A stretch of 41,188 nt of DNA from DAOTVY01 sp041082245 (lineage in GTDB: Bacteria; Chloroflexota; Chloroflexia; DTKN01): NCBI GenBank assembly GCA_041082245.1, contig JBDOIE010000089.1:1-41188 (forward strand), written 5' to 3'. Below, piece by piece: positions 8,418 to 16,548 of the stretch. Under the pieces are notes generated by a model. The model had not been told where the DNA came from, searched no databases, and saw only the letters and a list, made by a program, of their open reading frames with translations. Within the stretch, counting starts at the first letter, position 1. Each line of letters starts with the position of its first letter. A program made the translations under genes and the position numbers.

Positions 8418-10166
8418 ATGCGTGCTATCCGATCGCTATGCTGGATCGTGCCTCTAGTCGTGCTACCCATTCTCGTGGCCGGCTGTGGCCCGCGGCCGGC
8501 ACCGACCCAAACGCCAACCGCCGGGATACCCCCTTCAGCGCCTACGGCAACCCCAGCTGCGGAAAAGACGCGCATTACCATCGTCATCCCGGAAGACCCA
8601 CCCAACTTCAACGCCTCGATTTTCGACAACGGCTATGATGCCCTGGTCATGGAACTGGTTCTGCTCGGACTTGCGGACATCGATCCCTACGGGAACGTTT
8701 TTCCTGAGCTAGCCGCGGAGCTCCCGACGGAAGCCAACGGGGGCGTGGTGGTTCACGAGGACGGCACGATGGACGTCACCTGGAAGCTCCGGGAAGACGT
8801 CCTCTGGGCCGACGGCACCCCAGTGACCGCCGACGATGTGATCTTTACGTACGAAGCGATCATCGACCCCGAGACCGGCCTGTGGGTCCCCGGGATCGAC
8901 TACATCGACAGCATCGAGAAGGTCGATTCCCACACGCTGATCATCCACTACAATACGATTTACCCCAGCTACCTCACGCAGTTCGGTGGGGAACAGATGG
9001 TGATCTGGCCGGCTCACTACTGCGATCCCGAGCAGGGGTTTGTCGCCTGGGACTGCGGACGCCAACCCCTGAGCGATGGCCCCTACATCCTCCAGGAATG
9101 GATCACCGGCGACCACCTCACGTTTGTACGCAACCCCAACTACTACCAGAAGGGCAAGCCCTACATCGACGAGATCCTGGTCAAGATCGTGCCCGATGAC
9201 GCGGTGCAGAAGACTATGCTGGTCGAGGGCGATGCCGACCTCATGATGTGGGTCAGTGAGGCCATCGTCGAAGAGCTCAAGAATGAGCCCAATGCGAAGG
9301 TAAGCATAGCGCCCTCCGGCCGGTGGGTCATGCGGCTCTTCCCCAACCTGGCGGCCCGTGGGACCATCGACCCGAAGAGCACACCACACCCTATCCTGTC
9401 GGACGTACGGGTGCGCCGTGCGATCCGGATGGCCATCGATGTGGACACCATCTCCAAGAACATCTTCTACGGCTACGCCAAGCCCGTGTGGACCGAGTTT
9501 TTCCGCGAACCGTATGTGTGTCCCGTCCCCCGCCCGGCCTATGACCCGGCCGGTGCCGCGGCCCTCCTGGAAGAAGCGGGTTGGAAGGACACCGATGGCG
9601 ACGGCATTCGCGAATGCCACGGGTGTCTCAACGCCCCCGAAGGCTACGCGATGAAAATGGAGTTTATGACCTACGCCGAGTACGGAGAACCGCTCGAACT
9701 AACCCACCAGCTGATCGCGGAGCAGCTGCGTGCGGTGGGGATCGATCTCCAGCTCACCGTTATGCAGGGGAATGTGCTCTGGGCCGATTACGCGAGCGGA
9801 GGGATCGAGCAGCATGGCGACTTTGACCTGAACCTGTGGGACGACGGGTATGCCGGCATCGACCCCACCGATTTTCTCTGGGAGCAGTATCATTCTTCCG
9901 CGGCCGAACCGGACGCGGGCTGGAACGTCGTCCGGTGGATCAACCCCGAATTCGACGCGTTGCTGGAGGAAACGTACACGCTGGACGAGACTCGGCGCAA
10001 GGAGGTGTTCTGCCAGATCGCCCAGCTCCTGGAAGAAGAGCTCCCGTGCATCCTGCTCTTCACGACCATCAACGCCGATGCTCACTCTGCACGGCTCTCC
10101 GGCGTCCAGTCGACTGTCAACGATATCGTGACCTGGAACGTGGCGGATTGGAAGGTCGTGCCGTAG
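8418..10166 (+). CDS. ABC transporter substrate-binding lipoprotein, peptide/opine/nickel family 5
   Basis: A 582-residue extracytoplasmic solute-binding protein. The signal peptide carries a lipobox (ILVAGC, lipidated C23), followed by a Pro/Thr-rich tether with PTQTPT and PTATPA. The mature part has the family-5 (OppA/DppA) hallmarks: LREDVLWADGTPVTADDV at about 130-147 and the SDVRVRRAIRMAID segment at about 327-340. ATG 8418 follows GGAGGAGG, and earlier in-frame starts would hide the signal peptide. It is flanked by mttB2 and by two permease genes, so the ligand is likely a substrate of the MttB proteins, such as a betaine or a methylated dipeptide-like compound. That is inference from context. 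Confidence 0.9.
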   Translation: MRAIRSLCWIVPLVVLPILVAGCGPRPAPTQTPTAGIPPSAPTATPAAEKTRITIVIPEDPPNFNASIFDNGYDALVMELVLLGLADIDPYGNVFPELAAELPTEANGGVVVHEDGTMDVTWKLREDVLWADGTPVTADDVIFTYEAIIDPETGLWVPGIDYIDSIEKVDSHTLIIHYNTIYPSYLTQFGGEQMVIWPAHYCDPEQGFVAWDCGRQPLSDGPYILQEWITGDHLTFVRNPNYYQKGKPYIDEILVKIVPDDAVQKTMLVEGDADLMMWVSEAIVEELKNEPNAKVSIAPSGRWVMRLFPNLAARGTIDPKSTPHPILSDVRVRRAIRMAIDVDTISKNIFYGYAKPVWTEFFREPYVCPVPRPAYDPAGAAALLEEAGWKDTDGDGIRECHGCLNAPEGYAMKMEFMTYAEYGEPLELTHQLIAEQLRAVGIDLQLTVMQGNVLWADYASGGIEQHGDFDLNLWDDGYAGIDPTDFLWEQYHSSAAEPDAGWNVVRWINPEFDALLEETYTLDETRRKEVFCQIAQLLEEELPCILLFTTINADAHSARLSGVQSTVNDIVTWNVADWKVVP

Positions 10167-10242
10167 GTGGCTGACGGCCGGAAGGAGCTCGTTTGGCGCT
10201 CCGCATTCCCTGGGTTCGTCGGCGCCTGGGAGCGGATAGACT

Positions 10243-11265
10243 GTGGGAACCTATCTGATACGGCGTGTCTTGCAGGCTATCCCGCTGCTCTTTCTGTTAA
10301 GCATTTTCTTCTTTGCTCTGGTCAATATCGTCCCTGGGGGACCGCTGGCCGGCTACGGGCGCTCCAAACACATCCGTCCTGAAAAGGCAGCGGCGCTGAA
10401 GCGCCAGTTGGGCCTCGACAAGCCGCTCGTGGTGCAGTACGTGATCTGGCTGGTCGGAAACGACTGGATGCCGCCGGTCGACCTCGATGGGGATGGGATT
10501 GCCGAAACCCGTGGCACGCGGCGGGGCATCCTTCGTGGCGACTTTGGTTACTCTTTCACGACCCGCCAGCCCGTGTTGAAGGAGATCGGCGCCCGGGTAC
10601 CGAACACCCTCTACCTGATGGGCATCACCATCGCGGTCGCCCTGCTCGCCGCGATCCCCATCGGTATCCTCTCGGCCATCAAACAGTACTCCTTCTTCGA
10701 TATCACCCTTACGACCTTCTCCTTCGCGGGACAGGCGATCCCCGAGTTCTGGCTCGGGCTGATCCTCATTCTCGTCTTTTACAGCACCTTGTCGCTCCTG
10801 CCAGCCGGGGGCATGTACACGATAGGGGCACCCTTTTCCGTAGGGGATCGGCTCCGGCACCTGGTCCTGCCGGTGCTCGCCGGGGCAGTGGGCTGGGTAG
10901 CCTGGTATTCTCGCTTCCTGCGCTCCAGCATGCTGGATGTTATCCATCAGGATTACATCCGCACCGCGCGAGCCAAGGGGCTCTCCGAATGGGTCGTGAT
11001 CATGCGTCACGCCTTGCCGAACGCGCTGGCACCGCTGGTGACCATCCTGTGCCTCGACCTGCCCTACCTGTTTGCCGGAGCCGTCTTTGTGGAGACGATC
11101 TTTTCCTGGCCGGGCATGGGCCGGCTCTACTACCAGGCCGCGTGTCAGCGCGACTACCCGTTGCTGATGGCCCTGCTGATGATCACGGCAACCGTGATGG
11201 TTTTCAGCAACCTGCTGGCCGACCTGATCTATGCCCTGTTGGACCCAAGGATCCGCTATGATTGA
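10243..11265 (+). CDS. ABC transporter permease, DppB/OppB type
   Basis: A 340-residue inner-membrane subunit. It has the N-terminal helix and RRVLQAIPLLFLLSI start typical of DppB, six predicted membrane spans, and the cytoplasmic EAA loop (RTARAKGLSEWVVIMRHALP) that docks the ATPase. It begins at GTG 10243, 76 bp after the binding-protein gene, and its stop overlaps the next gene by 8 bp. A longer periplasmic insert (residues about 36-110, with a DLDGDGIAETRG stretch) separates span 1 from span 2. No ATP-binding subunit gene follows, so an ATPase must be encoded elsewhere. Confidence 0.9.
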   Translation: MGTYLIRRVLQAIPLLFLLSIFFFALVNIVPGGPLAGYGRSKHIRPEKAAALKRQLGLDKPLVVQYVIWLVGNDWMPPVDLDGDGIAETRGTRRGILRGDFGYSFTTRQPVLKEIGARVPNTLYLMGITIAVALLAAIPIGILSAIKQYSFFDITLTTFSFAGQAIPEFWLGLILILVFYSTLSLLPAGGMYTIGAPFSVGDRLRHLVLPVLAGAVGWVAWYSRFLRSSMLDVIHQDYIRTARAKGLSEWVVIMRHALPNALAPLVTILCLDLPYLFAGAVFVETIFSWPGMGRLYYQAACQRDYPLLMALLMITATVMVFSNLLADLIYALLDPRIRYD

Positions 11266-12223
11266 GCAATCCCTGAGCGGTGCAGAAGCCGCTCCTGAGG
11301 CTGGTCGTCCTGAACTCTGGCCTTCCACAAGCACCATCGCCCGCAGCCCGGGCCAAATGGTGTGGGAACGGTTCCGCCGCCATCCCGGCGCCGTGAGTGG
11401 TTCCCTGCTGCTGGGCCTGCTGATTCTGGGAGTGGTGCTGGCATTCCTATCGCCTTACGACCCGATTCAGGGCAACCTGGGCGCCAAGCTACAGCCTCCC
11501 TCCTGGAAGCACCCGATGGGCACCGATGCCCTGGGTCGGGACTTGTTCACGCGCGTCCTGTACGGCGGGCGAATCTCGCTCACGGTCGGGCTGCTGGTCG
11601 TGGTCATCGTCCTGGCGATCGGCGTGACCGTCGGCTCGCTGGCCGGCTTTTTCGGGGGGTGGGTGGACAACCTTCTCATGCGCATCACCGATGCGGCCCT
11701 GTCGCTGCCCTCGCTGCTGGTGCTGATCCTTGCCGGTGCTGTCCTCCGGGAAGTCGGCGGCGATTTCTTTCGGCGCAACAACGTAGTGACGATCGCCGTC
11801 GTGATCGGCCTGCTCTCGTGGATGACGGTCGCGCGGTTGGTGCGCGCCGCATTCTTGACCATACGGGAGCAGGAGTTCATCATGGCTGCCCACTGTATTG
11901 GGGTGCCACGATGGCGCATTGTTACACGCCATATGCTGCCTAACGCCGTCGGGCCCATCATCGTCGAAGCCACTTTGGAGCTCGGATACGCCATCATGGA
12001 AGAGGCCGGTTTGAGCTTTCTGGGCTTCGGCATTCAGCCCCCCACACCCAGCTGGGGGAACCTCCTGAGCGATGCCCAGACGCACCTGGCAAGACACCCC
12101 TGGCTCGCGGTCTTTCCCGGAGTGATGATCTTCTTGACGATCATTTCTGTCAACTATATCGGCGACGGTCTGCGCGATGCCTTCGACCCGTACAAGGTCC
12201 TCGCCAAAGTCGGAGTGGTGTAG
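11258..12223 (+). CDS. ABC transporter permease, DppC/OppC type
   Basis: A 321-residue partner permease. A hydrophilic N-terminus precedes the family start ERFRRHPGAVSGSLLLG, then HPMGTDALGRDLFTRVLYGG (residues about 84-103), and the EAA loop CIGVPRWRIVTRHMLPNAVG. ATG 11258 lies inside the 3' end of the first permease gene (8-bp overlap), indicating translational coupling. It ends 17 bp before mttB3, which ties the transporter to the methyltransferases on both sides. Confidence 0.9.
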   Translation: MIEQSLSGAEAAPEAGRPELWPSTSTIARSPGQMVWERFRRHPGAVSGSLLLGLLILGVVLAFLSPYDPIQGNLGAKLQPPSWKHPMGTDALGRDLFTRVLYGGRISLTVGLLVVVIVLAIGVTVGSLAGFFGGWVDNLLMRITDAALSLPSLLVLILAGAVLREVGGDFFRRNNVVTIAVVIGLLSWMTVARLVRAAFLTIREQEFIMAAHCIGVPRWRIVTRHMLPNAVGPIIVEATLELGYAIMEEAGLSFLGFGIQPPTPSWGNLLSDAQTHLARHPWLAVFPGVMIFLTIISVNYIGDGLRDAFDPYKVLAKVGVV

Positions 12224-12240
12224 CCGGTAAGGAGGAGATG

Positions 12241-13698
12241 ATGTCCATTCCACGTCCGGCGATCGAACCGATCCGTTCCCCTGTCCGGCTCCAGCTGATG
12301 CAACCGGACCAGCTGGACCGGCTCCAGGAGGCTACGCTGACCATCCTGGAGGAAATCGGGGTGCGCTTTCCGTCCCCACAGGCTCTGGACATCCTGGCAG
12401 ACCACGGCTGTCGTGTGGATCGTGATACCCAAGTGGTCCGGTTCCCGGCGGACGTTGTGCGCCGAGCGATGGCCACCGTGCCGCGCTACTTCCAGCTCGG
12501 GGCGCGTGCTCCGGAATGCGACCTTACCCTGCAGCCGGGAGTCTGCTACTTCACCACGGACGGGTGCGGGGTGGAGACGATCGATTGGGAAACTCGCCAG
12601 CGCCGGCCTTCGCGGAAGGAAGATGTGGGCCGGATGGCGCACATCTGCGACTACCTGTCCTCGGTCGCCTTCTACTGGCCTATGGTGAGCGCCCAGGATT
12701 ACGGTCGCACCGCACCGCTGCACGAACTCGATGCCTCGTGGAATCACACCGTCAAGCACGTGCAGAGCGAGACGATCATGGGGCGGGAGTTGGCCCGGTA
12801 TGCCGTGGAAATGGGGCTCGTGCTGGCCGGCAGCCGCGAGGAACTTCGACGCCGTCCTCCGTTTTCCGTGCTCATCTGTACCATCGCCCCGTTGCTGCAG
12901 GACAAGGACGGTATCGAGGGCGCGCTGGTGCTCGCCGAGGCCGGTATCCCTGTCGGCTTTATGGCGATGCCCACGCTGGGCACCACGGCTCCTGCCACCC
13001 TGGCCGGCGCGCTCGCTATGGCCGACGCGGAGATCATCAGCGCGACCGTGCTCGTCCAGCTCGCCTATCCCGGTGCGCCGGTTTTCCACTCGTTGCTTCA
13101 GGCCTGGGCGGACCCGCGCACCGGCGCGTACGTGGGCTACCCGCTCGACAGCTGCGGACGGTACGCCCCCATCGAGATGGCGCATCACTGGGGCATGCCC
13201 ACCCTGGCGGGAGCCTTCGGCACCGACTCCAGTGCGCCCGGCACCTGGCAGGCCGCGGCGGAAGTTGCCCTGGACCCGCTGATGGTTGCGCTGACCGGAG
13301 CGGAGATGGCCACCGGGATGGGTTTGAACGAGACGTATACCCTGCTCTACCCGGAAGCCATTCTCCTGGATGACGACCTGTACCACCGCGCTCGCTACCT
13401 CCTGGAGCCTGTAGAGGTGAGCGAAGAAACGCTGGCCCTGGACACGATCCGCGCCGTCGGCCCCGGCGGGCACTTTCTTGCGCAAAGGCATACCCGCCAG
13501 CACATCCGCCAGGCGATGGTGCGGGCGATCACGCACGAAATCGATCCCGAAGGCGGGTACCGCGATCCCCTCGAGGTAGCTCGCGAACGGGTGCGCTGGA
13601 TCCTGGAAAATCATCGGCCGGAGCCGCTGCCGGAAGCCCAGCGTGCGGAGTTGGCACGCATCCTCCAAGCCGCGGATCGCGAGTTCGGAGGCCACTAG
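12241..13698 (+). CDS. MttB-superfamily methyltransferase-like protein 3
   Basis: A 485-residue MttB-type protein, the close paralogue of the one at 6837-8294 (matching DGCG, FYWPMVSAQDYG, VKHVQSETIMG and FMAMP segments). I chose ATG 12241 because AAGGAGG at 12229-12235 is then 5 nt away; ATG 12238 would leave only 2 nt. At the segment where mttB2 has FGVEDVEPGTW this protein has FGTDSSAPGTW. The tail GPGGHFLAQRHTRQHIRQ is conserved. No in-frame amber codon. The two paralogues flank the transporter genes, which suggests duplication and divergence for related substrates. Confidence 0.85.
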   Translation: MSIPRPAIEPIRSPVRLQLMQPDQLDRLQEATLTILEEIGVRFPSPQALDILADHGCRVDRDTQVVRFPADVVRRAMATVPRYFQLGARAPECDLTLQPGVCYFTTDGCGVETIDWETRQRRPSRKEDVGRMAHICDYLSSVAFYWPMVSAQDYGRTAPLHELDASWNHTVKHVQSETIMGRELARYAVEMGLVLAGSREELRRRPPFSVLICTIAPLLQDKDGIEGALVLAEAGIPVGFMAMPTLGTTAPATLAGALAMADAEIISATVLVQLAYPGAPVFHSLLQAWADPRTGAYVGYPLDSCGRYAPIEMAHHWGMPTLAGAFGTDSSAPGTWQAAAEVALDPLMVALTGAEMATGMGLNETYTLLYPEAILLDDDLYHRARYLLEPVEVSEETLALDTIRAVGPGGHFLAQRHTRQHIRQAMVRAITHEIDPEGGYRDPLEVARERVRWILENHRPEPLPEAQRAELARILQAADREFGGH

Positions 13699-13812
13699 GC
13701 GGCTGGAATAGACACGGAGCTTCCGGAAGGCGGGAGTTTCGGGGTAGCAGCGACGCGCACAGTCCGAACACCGGTGGCACACGCCGCTCCCGCTCACAGG
13801 AGCTGTTCGCTT

Positions 13813-13841
13813 GCCGGCTAAGCCGGCCTACGAAGGCCGGC
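13813..13841 (+). repeat. Two overlapping GC-rich hairpins in the mttB4 leader
   Basis: GCCGGC-TAA-GCCGGC at 13813-13827 and GCCGGCC-TACGAA-GGCCGGC at 13822-13841 share their middle arm, so only one can form at a time. They lie in a 244-bp gene-free gap between mttB3 and mttB4 that otherwise shows nothing. An attenuator-like or processing role is possible; no T-run follows. Confidence 0.4.
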
Positions 13842-13942
13842 GATCCTGCGCAGCCGCTGTGCTCCGCCGCGATTGCTCGAAGCAGCCAGGCGTGTTGCCG
13901 CAGCTGCGGCCGGAGCGCGAACGGGGAACTTGCGGAGGAACT

Positions 13943-15370
13943 ATGAGAACGGTGCTACAGGTGCTTTCGGATGAGGAGAAGGCCGAGGTGCACGAGCGCT
14001 CGCTGCGGCTCCTCAGCCGGGTGGGTATGCGGGTCGACACCGACCTCGGCCGGCAACTCTTGCGCCAGGCCGGAGCCGAAGTGGACGAAACACGCCATAT
14101 CGTGCGCTTTCCGCGGGATCTAATCGAAGCCTCGTTGCAGGCCACCCCGAAGCATTTTTCCCTTGGAGCGCGCCGCCCAGGGTGGGACCTGCCGATGAAC
14201 GGCGGCGAGTGCACCTTGCTGATCGACGGCGAAGCGGTCTTTGTCCTCGACGCCCAGGGCGAGCGTCGTATGGCCACCGAACAGGATTGGCTCGACGCGA
14301 CACGCCTGATCGATGCTATCGACGAGGTCGGCGTGTACTGGTCGATGGTGCGGCCTGCCGGACGCGGAGAAGGTATTGCCGAGCTGGTGGAGTACTGGTC
14401 CCGCCTGTTCCGCAACTTTTCGAAGCACATCCAGGAGGTCACGCCCGGCCCACAGCATGCTCCCTGGCTCCTGGAGGCACTGCAGATCGTCTTCGGCGAC
14501 CGGGAGACGATTCGCCGGAAGCACCCATGGTCGTTCCTGCTCTGCCCTCTTTCGCCGCTTGCGTTAGAAGCTCCCTTTACCGATGCTTACCTCGCCCTGG
14601 CCGGCTGGAACATCCCGGTGGGGATCATGCCCATGCCGCTGCTGGGAGCCACCGCCCCCGGAAGCCTGATCGGCACGGTGGTCCTGGGGAACTGTGAGGT
14701 GCTCGGCACGCTCTGCTTGATCCAGGCGGCCGAGCCCGGAACGCCCGTGCTCTACGCCCCTGCCCTGGCGGTCATGAACCCGCGCACAGGCCAGTATAGC
14801 GGGGGCGCGGTGGAGAACGCCCTCCTGAGCGCCGCCGTGGTGGAAATGGGCCGATACTACGGTTTGCCCGTAGAGGCCAGCGGTTTCGCCACCGACCATC
14901 ACATCCCGAGCATCCAGGCCGGTTATGAGCGGGCCTTGAGCGCCCTGCTGGCATCCCTTGCGTGGCCGGATATCCTGGTCGGTCCCGGGCTGCTCGGAGG
15001 CTCCACGATCCTGAGCCTCGAACAACTCCTGATCGATGTGGAGCTTTTCCGGCTTTGCCGCCAGGCCCGCCAAGGCATTCGCTGTGAACAGTTCCTGGAG
15101 GAGGTTGTAGAGCGAGTAGGACCCGGGGGCAACTTCCTGGCCGAAAGAGCGACCCGGGACGCTTTTCGCTCCGGCGAATGCTTCGTGAGCCGGCTCGGGA
15201 CGCACGGGACGTATGAACAATGGGTAGCCGCGGGGCGGCCCGGTCTGGTCGAGGAAGCCCGTACCCGCGTAAACGAGATCCTCGCAACGCACCAGCCTAT
15301 GCCCCTGGACGAATACGCAGAGGCCGGCTTGGCGCGACTCCTCGAGCAGGCACGCCGGACGTGCGGTTAA
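13943..15370 (+). CDS. MttB-superfamily methyltransferase-like protein 4
   Basis: A 475-residue MttB-type barrel and the last gene of the plus-strand cluster. Family segments include ERSLRLLSRVGMRVDTD near the N-terminus, GATAPGSLIGTVVLGNCEVL (about 230-249), ATDHHIPSIQAGYERAL (about 317-333) and GPGGNFLAERATRDAFR near the end. The DHHIPSIQAGYERA stretch matches the SDAK-type segment of mttB1 rather than the mttB2/mttB3 version. ATG 13943 follows GGAGGA; earlier in-frame starts give an Arg/Ala-rich extension unlike the family. It ends 70 bp before the convergent citE-like gene. Substrate unknown. Confidence 0.85.
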   Translation: MRTVLQVLSDEEKAEVHERSLRLLSRVGMRVDTDLGRQLLRQAGAEVDETRHIVRFPRDLIEASLQATPKHFSLGARRPGWDLPMNGGECTLLIDGEAVFVLDAQGERRMATEQDWLDATRLIDAIDEVGVYWSMVRPAGRGEGIAELVEYWSRLFRNFSKHIQEVTPGPQHAPWLLEALQIVFGDRETIRRKHPWSFLLCPLSPLALEAPFTDAYLALAGWNIPVGIMPMPLLGATAPGSLIGTVVLGNCEVLGTLCLIQAAEPGTPVLYAPALAVMNPRTGQYSGGAVENALLSAAVVEMGRYYGLPVEASGFATDHHIPSIQAGYERALSALLASLAWPDILVGPGLLGGSTILSLEQLLIDVELFRLCRQARQGIRCEQFLEEVVERVGPGGNFLAERATRDAFRSGECFVSRLGTHGTYEQWVAAGRPGLVEEARTRVNEILATHQPMPLDEYAEAGLARLLEQARRTCG

Positions 15371-15440
15371 AGGAGGGAGCGGAGGAGGTGGTGCGGTTGG
15401 CCAGCAGCGCACCGACACGCGACACGGCAAGGCTTCTCCT

Positions 15441-16325
15441 TTATTCCGCGGATTGCGCCCAGGAGCCACCCCCTTGCTCGAGCAGTTCCAGCAGCCGGCG
15501 CGCGCGCTCCACGATCGGCCGGTCCACCATCTTCCCGTCCAGTGCGATCGCGCCACGGCCTTCTCGCTCCGCTTCCGCGAAGGCGGCAAGGATCCGGCGC
15601 GCCTCAGCGACCTCCTCATCGCTTGGAGATAGCAGGCGGTTCACCACCGGCACTTGCCGCGGATGGATGACCTGCTTAGCCCGATATCCCATCTGCCGGC
15701 CGGCCAGCGTGTTCTTCACCAGGCCTGCTTCGTCATCGAGCCGCGGATAGACCATGTCGACGGGCTGTATGCCGGCCGCACGGGCCGCAAGCGCCACCAT
15801 CTGTCGCGCCACGAGCAGCTCGGTAGCCTCCTCCGTGCGCACGAGCTGCGCATCGAGCGCAAGGTCTTCCCCTCCGAAGATCAACCCCACGACGCGCGGG
15901 TCGGCTGCGGCGATGGCGTAGGCGTTCAGGATGCCGAGCGCGGTCTCCACCGTAGCCAGGATCGAAAGCGGCAGAAGTCCTTGCGCACGCTCAGCCTCCG
16001 CCAGCCACGCGATCACGGCGCGCAGGGAATCGACATCCTGCACTTTCGGCAGGCACAGGCCTGCCAGTCCGGGTTGGACGACGGCCGCGATATCCTCCGG
16101 GCAGAACGGGCTGCTCGGCGGGTTCACCCGTACAAAGACCGTGCGCCCTTCCCCAACGATCTGGGGCAGCATCTCCGCGACCAGCGCGCGAGCAGTTTCT
16201 TTCTCCGGCACCGGTACCGAGTCTTCCAGGTCCAGGATGAGCGCATCGGCTCCCAGGGTCGGCGCTTTGGCCAGCATGTTGGGGCGGTTCCCGGGGACAT
16301 ACAGCAGTGTTCTCAGGAGGCGCAT
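15441..16325 (-). CDS. HpcH/HpaI aldolase, CitE/malyl-CoA lyase-like
   Basis: A 294-residue Mg-dependent C-C lyase or thioesterase of the CitE-like family, which includes citrate lyase beta, L-malyl-CoA and methylmalyl-CoA lyases and CitE-like thioesterases. Seen: R66 in VRVNPP for the acyl carboxylate, Mg ligands E127 (TVETA) and D154 (GGEDLALD), and the C-terminal GAIALDGKMVDRPIV segment found in malyl-CoA-lyase relatives. It starts 3 bp after the ferredoxin gene. No citrate lyase alpha or gamma gene is nearby, so citrate lyase is unlikely. With SucCD-like subunits just upstream, a malyl-CoA lyase role is a reasonable guess, as is cleavage of another hydroxy-acyl-CoA. Confidence 0.8.
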   Translation of the reverse strand: MRLLRTLLYVPGNRPNMLAKAPTLGADALILDLEDSVPVPEKETARALVAEMLPQIVGEGRTVFVRVNPPSSPFCPEDIAAVVQPGLAGLCLPKVQDVDSLRAVIAWLAEAERAQGLLPLSILATVETALGILNAYAIAAADPRVVGLIFGGEDLALDAQLVRTEEATELLVARQMVALAARAAGIQPVDMVYPRLDDEAGLVKNTLAGRQMGYRAKQVIHPRQVPVVNRLLSPSDEEVAEARRILAAFAEAEREGRGAIALDGKMVDRPIVERARRLLELLEQGGGSWAQSAE

Positions 16326-16328
16326 CGC

Positions 16329-16541
16329 TCACTCCTCGTACAGCTTGCGCAAACGCAGCGCGCCCTGCGGGCACTGTTCCAGGCACAAGTTACAGAGCGT
16401 GCACTCGTCCTCGTTCTCCGGATCTGTCACCAGGCACGTGCCGTCCAGACGGAAGACGTCCACAGGACAAACGCGAACACAGACGGCACAGGACACAGGG
16501 TCGGAGCAGCGCGTTCCGTCGACCTCCAGGCGGATGAACAT
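16329..16541 (-). CDS. Small 2x[4Fe-4S]-type ferredoxin
   Basis: A 70-residue iron-sulfur protein. The C-terminal motif is canonical (C47-x2-C50-x2-C53-x3-C57-P). The N-terminal motif is unusual: C12-x5-C18-x2-C21-x3-C25-P instead of C-x2-C-x2-C-x3-C-P. ATG 16541 has GGAGGT upstream, inside the end of sucD. It sits between the sucD and citE-like genes in a tightly packed unit. A plausible job is to carry electrons for the aldehyde oxidoreductase or for the SdhAB-like enzyme of the same gene run (inference). Confidence 0.85.
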   Translation of the reverse strand: MFIRLEVDGTRCSDPVSCAVCVRVCPVDVFRLDGTCLVTDPENEDECTLCNLCLEQCPQGALRLRKLYEE

Positions 16542-16548
16542 ACCCACT

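Noticed and set aside
12154..13797. 547-codon open frame antisense to mttB3
   Set aside because: High-GC coding sequence commonly leaves long open antisense frames. The translation is His/Arg/Gln-rich without any family resemblance, while the plus strand encodes a clear MttB protein.
5403..15370. Pyrrolysine-containing trimethylamine methyltransferases
   Set aside because: All four MttB-type frames run full length with no in-frame TAG, and no pylT/pylS genes were seen.
15441..16325. Citrate lyase beta subunit (citE proper)
   Set aside because: No citD, citF or citC genes are adjacent, and the C-terminal LDGKMVD segment fits the CitE-like/malyl-CoA lyase group better.
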